Below are positions 50,680-59,124 of a stretch of DNA of 59,891 bases, piece after piece; position 1 is the first letter of the stretch; each line of letters opens with the position of its first letter. The translations under genes and the position numbers were made by a program. The notes below the pieces were generated by a model. That model was given only the letters and a program-made list of their open reading frames with translations, was not told where the DNA came from and did not search any database. Source of the stretch: CAYOEJ01 sp964403015 (GTDB taxonomy: Bacteria > Actinomycetota > Actinomycetes > Actinomycetales > Actinomycetaceae). The stretch is taken from assembly GCA_964403015.1 (NCBI GenBank), contig CAYOEJ010000008.1, positions 1-59,891 on the forward strand, given 5' to 3'.

Positions 50680-51201
50680 TCAGTCGATGGTCGGCGCGAT
50701 GTCGTCGATGTCGTCGATGTCGCGAATCGGCTCATTGGGGTTTTGTGTCCGGCGGGCAAGGAAGGTCAAAAGGAGCCTGCGCTGGAGGTCGAACATCTCT
50801 TTGCGCTCGTCGTCTTCGGCGTGATCGTAGCCCAGCAGGTGCAAGATGCCGTGCGTGACGAGAAGGAGAATCTCTTCTTCTGTGGCATGGCCGGAACGGT
50901 GGGCCTGCTGCTGCGCAACCTGAGGGCAGACCACGATGTCCCCTAGCATGCCGGGCCGCGGCTCTTCGTTCACAGGGGTGGGGCGAAGCTCGTCCATAGG
51001 AAAAGACATCACGTCGGTAGGCCCCGGCAAATCCATCCAATCAAGGTGCAGTGTTTCCATGGCGGCTTCATCGAGCAATACGATCGAGAGCTCTGCCTGC
51101 GGGTGCACACGCATCTCATCGAGCACCCAGCGGGCAAGCTCAGAAATCTCACGAGCGTTTGGAGCCGGCTCGAAACCCGACTCGTCGTTGACCTCAATCA
51201 T
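50680..51201 (-). CDS. ybeY: Endoribonuclease YbeY
   Basis: 173 residues from ATG at 51201. Zn-dependent endonuclease for 16S rRNA 3' maturation and ribosome quality control. Metal motif H-G-x-L-H-L-x-G-Y-D-H is seen in VTHGILHLLGYDHAEDDE, and the conserved PTDVMSFPMDE precedes it. The C-terminal tail (IRDIDDIDDIAPTID) is acidic. ATG chosen over in-frame codon 51225 because it matches the family N-terminus IEVNDES. Confidence 0.95.
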   Translation of the reverse strand: MIEVNDESGFEPAPNAREISELARWVLDEMRVHPQAELSIVLLDEAAMETLHLDWMDLPGPTDVMSFPMDELRPTPVNEEPRPGMLGDIVVCPQVAQQQAHRSGHATEEEILLLVTHGILHLLGYDHAEDDERKEMFDLQRRLLLTFLARRTQNPNEPIRDIDDIDDIAPTID

Positions 51202-51352
51202 CAGGTCACCTCTCTGGCCGCTCACGCGACGATCTGATCACGCATAATGCGTTACTGTGCATATGAAGCAAGGTCAATCATACAAGGATTGCCTGAGGGC
51301 GAGGACGTCGCGGTCGAGCGTCACACAACGCCGTTAGCATAAGCCGCATGCA

Positions 51353-52363
51353 CTACCGCGGTGTCCGCTCCTCGTTTTCATCGTTGTAGCGAGCATAGGC
51401 ATCAATGATGTCAGCAACCAGCCGGTGACGAACCACGTCCGCTGAACCGAGTTCAATGAACTTCAAGTTATCGACGTCCCGCAGGATGCGACGCACGAGC
51501 GCCAAGCCAGACTTGCCGTGACGCGGGAGGTCAATCTGAGTGAGATCGCCTGTAATCACCATCTTGGAGTTAAAGCCGAGGCGCGTGAGGAACATCTTCA
51601 TCTGTTCCGGAGTGGTGTTCTGCGCTTCGTCGAGGATCACGAACGCATCGTTAATGGTGCGGCCGCGCATGTATGCAAGCGGGGCGACTTCGATAGTTCC
51701 GGCGGCTAGGAGTTTGAGAATCGCATCTTGATCGATCATGTCGTACAGCGCGTCGTAGAGCGGTCGCATGTACGGATCAATCTTGTCGTTGAGTGAACCT
51801 GGCAAGAATCCAAGCGATTCTCCCGCTTCCACCACCGGCCGTGTCAGAACAATGCGCGAGATTTGCTTCTGCTGTAGTGCAACGACGGCCTTAGCCATCG
51901 CAAGGTAGGTCTTACCGGTACCAGCTGGTCCAATTCCGAACACCACGGTGTTCTCATCAATGGCGTCGACGTAAGCCTTCTGCCCAAGAGTCTTAGGTCG
52001 GATGGTCTTTCCGCGATTGGTGAGGATATCCGTATTCAACAGATCGGTAGGTTTTGCCAGTCCGGATTTCAAAATCGCCAGCGCGCGCTCCACTGCATCA
52101 ACCGTGAGGTGCTCGCCCGTGCCGGCAACCGTAATGAGTTCGGAGAGCAATTCGCCCGCCAGATTCACATCCGTGCTCGGTCCGGTTATCGTGATGTCGT
52201 GCCCGCGCACATGAATGTTTGCTGGCTGAAGACCATTTTCCAGGGCGCGCAAAACTTCATCGCGATGCCCAAGAATATTGATCATCGGAATACGCTCGGG
52301 AACGCTCACGGTTCGAGCAGCCTGTGGCGATCCTGTTGAATTAGCAATCTGCGATTCTGTCAT
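51353..52363 (-). CDS. phoH: PhoH-family ATPase
   Basis: 336 residues from ATG at 52363. PhoH-like P-loop ATPase associated with RNA metabolism and ribosome quality control next to ybeY. N-terminal KH-like region (NILGHRDEVLRALENGLQPANIHVRGHDITITG), Walker A GPAGTGKTYLA, LTRPVVEAGESLGFLPG and Walker B VILDEAQNTTPEQMKMFLTRLG. Between rsmE and ybeY. Confidence 0.95.
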   Translation of the reverse strand: MTESQIANSTGSPQAARTVSVPERIPMINILGHRDEVLRALENGLQPANIHVRGHDITITGPSTDVNLAGELLSELITVAGTGEHLTVDAVERALAILKSGLAKPTDLLNTDILTNRGKTIRPKTLGQKAYVDAIDENTVVFGIGPAGTGKTYLAMAKAVVALQQKQISRIVLTRPVVEAGESLGFLPGSLNDKIDPYMRPLYDALYDMIDQDAILKLLAAGTIEVAPLAYMRGRTINDAFVILDEAQNTTPEQMKMFLTRLGFNSKMVITGDLTQIDLPRHGKSGLALVRRILRDVDNLKFIELGSADVVRHRLVADIIDAYARYNDENEERTPR

Positions 52364-52405
52364 CAACGCCAGTCTAACGCGGGTGTCGCGCTCGCGCACC
52401 GTAGC

Positions 52406-53179
52406 TTAACCGAGTAATGCGCGTATGACGGCGATTGCCCACGGCCCCGCTGTTGCCGATCGTAAAACATGCTCACCAAGCAGCACAGTTTCGGCGCCCG
52501 ATTGGGTAAATAGCTCGAGTTCGTCGTCGGTAATCCCGCCCTCAGGGCCGACGACGACGCCGATCCGTCCCTTCTCCCCCGGCAGGTGCGTTTGTGTGCT
52601 GGTAACTCCGAGAGAATCGACGAGCCGAGTCTGGGCGGTTTCGTGGCAAACAAAGACGCGCGAGCCGCCAGCAACCTCATCGCGAATCCATGCGGAAAGC
52701 TGCTTACTGCTCATGCCGTCAGCAACTGTGGGAACCCATGACCGGCGCGCCTGCTTGGCCGCAGCGAGCGCGGTGGCGTTCCAGCGCGCCCGTCCTTTGG
52801 CTGCCTTCGCCGCATCATTCCACCGGACAACCGTTCGCGCGCTCTGCCAAGGAATAACCTCATCCACGCCGAACTCGGTGGCGGTCTCTACCGCCTGCTC
52901 GTCGCGACCACCCTTGGCGAGCGCTTGGATAAGAACCACATCGAGAGCATGCGCGGGCTCCTCAGCAACGCCAAGGACCGTACCGGACAGTTCGTTCTTC
53001 GCCACGTTCGTGACCTCGATGGTCGAGCGCAAACCTCGTCCGTTGACCACGTCAATCTGCTCGCCTACGCCCGTGCGCCGGACGGTAGCCGCGTGGCGTG
53101 CTTCCTCACCACGGAGAACCAGTGTGGAGCCAACAGGCGTGCTGATGAGTTCTCGATCGACGTAAACCGGGCGAGTCAT
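52406..53179 (-). CDS. rsmE: 16S rRNA m3U1498 methyltransferase
   Basis: 257 residues, SPOUT-class. N-terminal PUA-like domain (LVLRGEEARHAATVRRTGVGEQIDVVNGRG) and knot motifs VVGPEGGITDDELELF and VLLGEHVLRSATAGPWAIAV. The start shares one base with the dnaJ stop (TAATG). Normal neighbour of dnaJ in the hrcA operon. Confidence 0.95.
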   Translation of the reverse strand: MTRPVYVDRELISTPVGSTLVLRGEEARHAATVRRTGVGEQIDVVNGRGLRSTIEVTNVAKNELSGTVLGVAEEPAHALDVVLIQALAKGGRDEQAVETATEFGVDEVIPWQSARTVVRWNDAAKAAKGRARWNATALAAAKQARRSWVPTVADGMSSKQLSAWIRDEVAGGSRVFVCHETAQTRLVDSLGVTSTQTHLPGEKGRIGVVVGPEGGITDDELELFTQSGAETVLLGEHVLRSATAGPWAIAVIRALLG

Positions 53180-54291
53180 TATCCGCGGAACCGCTCGCGC
53201 AAACGAGAAAAGACAGACGCGCCTCCGCTAACAAGCTTGCCCTGCTTCTCACCGCGTAGATCAGCGAGCTGCGTGAGAAGTTCACGCTGCTCGTCATCGA
53301 GCTTTGTTGGTGTGGCCACCTGGATATTGATTTTGAGGTCGCCGCGCTGCTTGCGATGCAGCTTGCCCACGCCCAAGTCATCGAGGGTCAGAACAGATCC
53401 TGCCTGCGTACCCGGTTCCACCGTGACGGTCCGCTCGCCGTCGAAGGTATCGATCTCGATTTCGGTTCCAAGTGCGGCCGAGGTCATCGGAACCTCAAGC
53501 GTGCAGTGCAGGTCGTCACCATGACGGGTGAATACCGGATCCTTTTGGACATGAACCTCGGCAAAGAGATCGCCAGCGGGACCGCCAGCCAATCCGGCAT
53601 CGCCCTGACCTTGCAATCGAATGCGCATGCCGTCTTCAACACCGGCCGGGACGTTAACGTTCACAGAGCGGTGGGCGTGAATACGGCCCTCCCCCGAGCA
53701 TTCCGGGCACGGCGTGACGATGACAGAACCATATCCTTGGCAGGCACCACACGTGGTGGTTGAAATCATCTGACCAAGAATCGAATTCGTCATGCGCTGG
53801 ACTGAACCCGAGCCACCGCAACTGGTACACGGCACCGGCTCCGTCCCCGGAGCGGCCATCTCACCATGGCAGGTGGTACATTCGATCGCCAGTTCCACGC
53901 TGAGCTTTTTCTGTGCGCCAAAGATGACGTCCTCCAGCTCAAGTTCGAGTTCAACCAGTGAGTCTTGACCGCGCCGGACACGAGATGCCGGGCCCCGGCT
54001 TGCGCCGCCCCCGCCAAAGAATGTTTCAAAGATGTCTTGGAAGCCACCAAAGCCTTGGGCTCCGTTAAAGCCGCCGCCACGCAAAGCATCTTCACCACCC
54101 ATGTCGTACATCCGGCGCTTTTCCTCGTTGGAAAGTACCTGATAGGCGGTCGTGACGTCCTTAAACTCGTCGGCGCCCTCCGGACCAGCTACGTCCGGAT
54201 GCAGCTTGCGGGCGAGTTTGCGGTACGCCTTCTTGATCTCGTCCTGGGACGCATCACGCGAGACGCCTAGGGTTGTGTAGTAGTCAGCCAC
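53179..54291 (-). CDS. dnaJ: Chaperone protein DnaJ
   Basis: 370 residues. J domain with HPD (KLHPDVAG), Gly/Phe linker (GGGFNGAQGFGGF), four CxxCxG zinc motifs (CTTCHG, CTSCGG, CGACQG, CPECSG) and two C-terminal substrate domains. Stimulates DnaK ATPase. Paralogous dnaJ2 of actinobacteria, linked to hrcA. GTG start after AGGAATT, 37 nt past the hrcA stop. Confidence 0.96.
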   Translation of the reverse strand: MADYYTTLGVSRDASQDEIKKAYRKLARKLHPDVAGPEGADEFKDVTTAYQVLSNEEKRRMYDMGGEDALRGGGFNGAQGFGGFQDIFETFFGGGGASRGPASRVRRGQDSLVELELELEDVIFGAQKKLSVELAIECTTCHGEMAAPGTEPVPCTSCGGSGSVQRMTNSILGQMISTTTCGACQGYGSVIVTPCPECSGEGRIHAHRSVNVNVPAGVEDGMRIRLQGQGDAGLAGGPAGDLFAEVHVQKDPVFTRHGDDLHCTLEVPMTSAALGTEIEIDTFDGERTVTVEPGTQAGSVLTLDDLGVGKLHRKQRGDLKINIQVATPTKLDDEQRELLTQLADLRGEKQGKLVSGGASVFSRLRERFRG

Positions 54292-54328
54292 TTAATTCCT
54301 TACCAATCGGTCGTTCAATAACTGTTCG

Positions 54329-55345
54329 TTAGTTTGTTCCGAGGATGTCGGAAAGATACTTTGCTACCGCATATACCGAGGACATCGAGGTGGGATAGTC
54401 CATGCGGGTTGGCCCAAGGATGCCGAGCCGTGCCACGGATCGCTGGTCCACTCCCGCGTAGTCGCTCGAGACCACGGAGGCTTCGGTGAGGGCCTCGGTT
54501 TCGTTCTCCCGGCCGATCTGGACGCGCAATCCATCTTCTTGGTTTGCGAGCATACGCAATAACAGCACCTGCTCTTCGAGCGCATCGAGCACAGGCAAGA
54601 TCGTGCCATGAAAGTCCACGTCGTAGCGCGTTAAGTTGGCCGTTCCTGCTACCACCACGCGCTCTTCAGAATCTGCCTCGAGGGTTTCCGCCACGGCGAG
54701 GCTTACCTTCTGCGCCAACGGTTTGAGCTCTTCGGGCAACGCGTCACTCACACGCTCAAAAGCCGGCGGTAGTTCGCTGAGCTGCTTGCCCGTGCACTCG
54801 GTGTTGATCGCCACCCGCACCTCGCTCAGTTGCTCCGCCGTCACCGGCTGGGAGGCGAGTACCGTGCGCTGCTCGACTCGACCGGCGTCGGTAATAATCA
54901 CCACAAGAATGTGGCGCTCTCCGAGCACAACGAGCTCCACGTGCCGCATCGCGGTTCGCCTGAGCGACGGGTACTGGACAACAGCCACTTGGTTTGTAAT
55001 CTGAGCAAGAAGGCGAACGGCGCGGTCCAGAACATCGTCAAGATCAACCGCTCCCCCAAGCATTCGCTCGATAGCGTTTCGCTCGGCGGCCGACAGGGGC
55101 TTAATCTCTGCGATTGAATCAACGAATTCGCGGTACCCGGCGTCGGTGGGGATACGACCCGCCGACGTGTGTGGCTGAACGATGAGTCCAGCCTCTTCGA
55201 GCTGAGCCATGTCGTTGCGAATCGTAGCCGGAGATACGCCCAAGTTATGGTGTTCGACCACGGCTTTCGATCCGACAGGTTCACGGGTAGACACATAATC
55301 TTGGACGATCGCTTTGAGTACGATCTTGCGTCGTTCGTCGGACAT
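54329..55345 (-). CDS. hrcA: Heat-inducible repressor HrcA
   Basis: 338 residues from ATG at 55345, which has a GGGAGGGAG ribosome site and the typical N-terminus MSDERRKIVLKAIVQDYVSTREPVGSKAVVE. N-terminal winged helix (GVSPATIRNDMAQLEEAGLI) and C-terminal GAF-like domain. Represses heat-shock genes by binding CIRCE; a CIRCE element lies 15 bp upstream, so it is autoregulated. First gene of hrcA-dnaJ-rsmE-phoH-ybeY-CBS-era. Confidence 0.96.
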   Translation of the reverse strand: MSDERRKIVLKAIVQDYVSTREPVGSKAVVEHHNLGVSPATIRNDMAQLEEAGLIVQPHTSAGRIPTDAGYREFVDSIAEIKPLSAAERNAIERMLGGAVDLDDVLDRAVRLLAQITNQVAVVQYPSLRRTAMRHVELVVLGERHILVVIITDAGRVEQRTVLASQPVTAEQLSEVRVAINTECTGKQLSELPPAFERVSDALPEELKPLAQKVSLAVAETLEADSEERVVVAGTANLTRYDVDFHGTILPVLDALEEQVLLLRMLANQEDGLRVQIGRENETEALTEASVVSSDYAGVDQRSVARLGILGPTRMDYPTSMSSVYAVAKYLSDILGTN

Positions 55346-55359
55346 GGTCTCCCTCCCGT

Positions 55360-55386
55360 GTAGCACTCGCGTCTTCCGAGTGCCAA
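55360..55386. promoter_or_regulatory. CIRCE element
   Basis: GTAGCACTC, 9-bp spacer, GAGTGCCAA. Each arm differs by one base from the consensus TTAGCACTC-N9-GAGTGCTAA. 15 bp upstream of the hrcA start. Confidence 0.92.
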
Positions 55387-55468
55387 TTCTACGTGCGGTG
55401 GGCAAAGATTCCCAGAGCACGCGGGGTTGGTCACCGATCTCACGTAGAAGGTTCGCTACCCTTGACGA

Positions 55469-56206
55469 GTGACTTTTTCAGACCGCTACGGCAACGACGT
55501 TCTCTCCGCTAACCCGCATCAACCACGCGGCGCTACACCCATACCCGTCGAGGTGGGCATGGTCCTCGAAGACGTATCCACAGGTTACGTTGGCGAAGTG
55601 GTGCGCTTGGGCCGCGTGGCTGGACAGTGGCAGATGACGCTTGAAGATCGCCACGGCAAGACGCGCTCGTTTGACCTCGGTCCAGGGTTCTGGCTCGACG
55701 GCGTGGCCGTCAACCTCCAACCGCCGGCGGCAAAGAGCCCGACGACGGCGGAGCGCACAGTCGCGGGCAAAACGCTGACCGCCTCCGGTTCCCTACACGT
55801 GCGCCACGAGGCTCGCGTTGCGCGGCCGTCCCGGATTTGGGTGGAGGGAAAGCACGACGCCGAACTGGTGGCGAAGATTTGGGGCGAGGATCTCGCCTAC
55901 GAAGGCATCATGATCGAGGAGCTTTTTGGCGCCGACCACTTGATGGATGTGCTCAACGTATTTGGACCCAGCGAGGACCACCGCGCAGGCATATTGCTCG
56001 ATCACCTTGTACCGGGTTCAAAAGAGTCACGTATCGCAGCCCAAGCTGAGAAGCTACCGGGCGTGCTCGTTCTTGGCCATCCCTACGTTGACGTGTGGCA
56101 GGCAGTCAAGCCCAGCGCGGTGGGTATCAGGGCATGGCCGCAGGTTCCGCGCGGGGAGGACATCAAAGCCGGTACGCTACGCAGACTCGGCTGGCCGCAT
56201 TCAACG
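55469..56206 (+). CDS. DUF3097-family protein, C-terminus lost in gap
   Basis: 246 visible residues of about 275. Actinobacterial family of unknown function found next to hrcA/hemW. A small N-terminal beta domain (VGMVLEDVSTGYVGEVVRLGRVAGQWQMTLEDRHGKTRSFDLGPGFWLDG) precedes a Toprim-like region (RIWVEGKHDAELVAKIWGEDL, GILLDHLVPGSKESRIA) suggesting a nucleotide/nucleic-acid activity. GTG start without ribosome site; TACCCT 6 nt upstream suggests a leaderless message. Confidence 0.87.
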
Positions 56207-56306
56207 NNNNNNNNNNNNNNNNNNNNNNNNNNNNNNNNNNNNNNNNNNNNNNNNNNNNNNNNNNNNNNNNNNNNNNNNNNNNNNNNNNNNNNNNNNNNNN
56301 NNNNNN
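56207..56306. other. Scaffold gap (100 N)
   Basis: Separates the 3' ends of two convergent genes; flanks do not overlap. The last ~30 residues of DUF3097 and the C-terminus of the next gene are missing. Confidence 0.95.
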
Positions 56307-56791
56307 TTCTTCCACGTCTCGAGCAGCGTCCGTACGTCGTCGGTCAAATACTCCGGGAAATCGTCACCAGCGGTTCGAACGTCGAACCCTTCGCCCTCAC
56401 GGACCACAATCGCCTCAGCGAAGTCCGCTTCGGAGCCATCGCTCTGCTGTGGCATCTCTACGGTAAAGAGCAGCTTAGAACCTACCGACGGGCGAACGAA
56501 CGTAATTGCTCGCCAGGCCGGATCGTGACGCTCGTGAGAAATCGCCTGAACTCCGGGGGAACCCACGGGTACCGGCCAAAGTTCGGTGGGAAGTTTGTTG
56601 CGGAATAGATGATCCTGAATGTCGTCAGCTGTATCTTTCACCCGCCACTTACGTGATCGCATCTCGCCCTTGAGACGACTCTCCTCATCCCACGTGCCCT
56701 TGTTCTTCTTCGACAACAACACCCAAGCGATGTAGAGCGGGACACCAATAAACATAATGGCAAGGAGTGTAATGATGTACTGATCACCCAT
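56307..56791 (-). CDS. Membrane-anchored hypothetical protein, C-terminus lost in gap
   Basis: About 161 residues seen. One N-terminal membrane segment (YIITLLAIMFIGVPLYIAWVLL) then a soluble, charged domain with no recognised motif. Ends in the N gap. Ribosome site GGAG precedes the ATG. Unknown function; common near hemW in actinobacteria only by my impression, so no role is inferred. Confidence 0.7.
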
Positions 56792-56891
56792 GATGGTCTC
56801 CTTTATTCGTTGGTTCGTCGAATGTCGTCACGCTGACCGGTCTCCTTACGAATTATTCCACAGAGCGTGGTTTGCTACCATGGCGGGCCAC

Positions 56892-58154
56892 TCACCACAG
56901 GGCGCGAATCACCGTATCGGCAAGCAGCCTGCCCTTAACCGTCAGGACGAGGCGGCCACTCATTGCTTGGCGAGGATCCACGAGTTCATCCGCGATGAGC
57001 CCTGCTACAATCTCCGGCCGCGTGTGGTCTGGCACCGGGATTCCTTCGCGTAGCCGCACCCCGAGCATGATGGCTTCTTCGCGCCTTTCAGCATCGGTCA
57101 AGAGTTCACGTGCCGCCGCGGGTGACTCCCCCGCGTTCAGCCGCTGCGCATAGGCGATGGGATGCTTGACGTTCCAAAAACGGGTGCCGTTCATGTGGGA
57201 GTGCGCGCCAGGCCCATAACCCCACCAGTTAGAGCCCTGCCAGTAGTGAAGATTGTGCCGGCTCTCCTTACCTGGCTTGGCCCAGTTCGAGACCTCATAC
57301 CACTCATAGCCGGCTTGGCTCAGCAAGGTCTCGGCCAACATGTACTTCTCGGCCAGTTCGTCTGGATCAGGTTCAGGGATTTCCCCTCGTTTCAGCTGCC
57401 CGCCCATCCGCGTGCCCGGCTCAATGGTGAGGCCATACGCGGAAATATGCGGCGGATCGAGCGCGATCGCAGCCTCAAGCGAGGTACGCCAGTCGTCAAT
57501 CGACTCCCCCGGCGTTCCATAAATCAAGTCCACCGAATGGTCGATCTCCAGTTCACGCGCCCACCCAACCACACGCTCTACCTGACCTGGCGTGTGGAGA
57601 CGATCGAGGGTGGCGAGCACGTGCGGCACTGCCGACTGCATTCCGAAGGACATTCGGGTAAACCCGCCATCGCGAAGTTGTTCAAGCGACTCTCGGGAGA
57701 CGGTCTCTGGGTTAGCTTCCGTGGTTACTTCGCCACCTTCGACGACGCCGAACGTGTCCCGTAGTTTCGCAAGGATCGATACGAGGTGTTCGGTGGGAAG
57801 CATGGTTGGCGTACCGCCACCAAAGAAAACCGAGGTCAAGAGCGGGCGTGAGCCTGCGGCGTCGTCGACTGACTGCGAGCTGGACCCCGCATCTAGACCG
57901 CCGACGCCAAAGTCATGAGCGCCTCCAAGAAGGACGCGGGCGGACAGGTCGATCTCACGAAGCAGGGTTGAGCCAAAGTCGGAGGCGTTCGCGCCGTCAC
58001 CGAAGCTGAGGTTCGTATAGGTGTTGAAGTCGCAATACCCGCAGCGCACGCGACAAAACGGGATGTGAACGTAAGCGGCGAAACCACCGCTCACGTCAGC
58101 GTTAGGGAGCGAACCGTCGCTGGGTGCCGGTACGCCGTCGGGCAAGTCAGGCAC
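56892..58154 (-). CDS. hemW: Heme chaperone HemW (radical SAM)
   Basis: 420 residues. Radical-SAM motif CRVRCGYCDFNTYT, FGGGTPTMLP and a C-terminal HemN-like domain. Related to coproporphyrinogen dehydrogenase but lacks the extra N-terminal Cys-containing features, as in HemW, which inserts heme into target proteins. GTG at 58154 gives the actinobacterial N-terminus V-P-D-L-P-D-G and overlaps the trmB stop by 8 bp; the frame extends further upstream but as trmB shadow. Confidence 0.93.
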   Translation of the reverse strand: MPDLPDGVPAPSDGSLPNADVSGGFAAYVHIPFCRVRCGYCDFNTYTNLSFGDGANASDFGSTLLREIDLSARVLLGGAHDFGVGGLDAGSSSQSVDDAAGSRPLLTSVFFGGGTPTMLPTEHLVSILAKLRDTFGVVEGGEVTTEANPETVSRESLEQLRDGGFTRMSFGMQSAVPHVLATLDRLHTPGQVERVVGWARELEIDHSVDLIYGTPGESIDDWRTSLEAAIALDPPHISAYGLTIEPGTRMGGQLKRGEIPEPDPDELAEKYMLAETLLSQAGYEWYEVSNWAKPGKESRHNLHYWQGSNWWGYGPGAHSHMNGTRFWNVKHPIAYAQRLNAGESPAAARELLTDAERREEAIMLGVRLREGIPVPDHTRPEIVAGLIADELVDPRQAMSGRLVLTVKGRLLADTVIRALW

Positions 58155-59124
58155 GAGGCTGATCCGGCCCGTCAGTGTGGTTCGCGCTGTCGATGTGGTG
58201 GGTGTTGTCCAAGCCGGGCACTTTCCGATCCGCTTGCGCGACGGGCGGGATCTCCTCAGCTCCGGCAGGTGTGTCCACGACGGGAGCTTGGAGAGAATCT
58301 TCGATGAGAGGTGCGTCGACGATCGCGACGTCATTGCGGTGGACTTCGACGTCGTGAATGGTCCGGCCCGCTTCGATGCCGCGGCGCTCGAAGCGCGTCA
58401 TGACGCGGCCGTGCCAGCGCGGCGCAAAACCGCCCACATACTTGCCCTGATCGTGCAGATCGGGATGTTGGCCCTCAAACTCGTTGTCAAAATACGGAGA
58501 ATCGGTGACTACATCACGCATTTGCCACGCGTAGCTATCCCAGTCTGTGGCCATGCGCCATGTTCCGCCAACCTCAAGCACGCCCGCCACGGTGCGCGCA
58601 AACTCCACGTTGACGATACGGCGCTTATGATGCTTCGTCTTTCGCCACGGATCGGGGAAGAACGTCCAGACCTCCCGCGCCCGGGGGTTGGTGCGCTCGG
58701 GATCATCGGTACGGAAGAGAATGGGAAGTGCCTGCGCGGCGTCGACCTCCATAATGCGAACGTTTCGCACTTGCTCGCGCACCGCCGCGTTAACGCAGCG
58801 CGCGACACCCGGTGACCACGCTTCGATGGCGAGGAAGTTCCACTCGGGACGGTCGAGAGCGGAGGCAATGGTCTGCTCCCCCGAGCCCGGACCAATCTCC
58901 ACCACGAGCGGAGCCTTGCGGCCGAATTCGGCGGTGAGGTCGATGAAGGCGTCGTCGGCGATGGTGGTTTGGCCGCGGCCTTCGGGAATCGAGATCACGT
59001 AGTCACTCGCGTGAGCTTCCATGACCTTTTCAAACTTGTCGCCTAGCCGCGAACCGCGCCTAGTGAAGGACAGGATGCGGCCATAGTTCTCATTGCGCTC
59101 TTCTTGAGACTCGCCGATGACCAT
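58147..59124 (-). CDS. trmB: tRNA (guanine-N7-)-methyltransferase TrmB
   Basis: 325 residues, SAM-dependent enzyme forming m7G46 in tRNA. Motifs: VVEIGPGSGEQTIASAL (SAM), NFLAIEAWSPGVARCVNA, VWTFFPDPWRKTKHHKRRIV (catalytic PDPWxKKRH region) and TDWDSYAWQM. The last ~60 residues form a polar tail beyond the usual length, ending in HTDGPDQPRA, with no known domain. Start just past the lepA stop. Confidence 0.94.
   Translation of the reverse strand: MVIGESQEERNENYGRILSFTRRGSRLGDKFEKVMEAHASDYVISIPEGRGQTTIADDAFIDLTAEFGRKAPLVVEIGPGSGEQTIASALDRPEWNFLAIEAWSPGVARCVNAAVREQVRNVRIMEVDAAQALPILFRTDDPERTNPRAREVWTFFPDPWRKTKHHKRRIVNVEFARTVAGVLEVGGTWRMATDWDSYAWQMRDVVTDSPYFDNEFEGQHPDLHDQGKYVGGFAPRWHGRVMTRFERRGIEAGRTIHDVEVHRNDVAIVDAPLIEDSLQAPVVDTPAGAEEIPPVAQADRKVPGLDNTHHIDSANHTDGPDQPRA

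Noticed and set aside
51254..51340. Small plus-strand ORF upstream of ybeY (MKQGQSYKDCLRARTSRSS...)
   Set aside because: No ribosome site or recognised small-protein family and no leaderless-type box; probably a chance frame.
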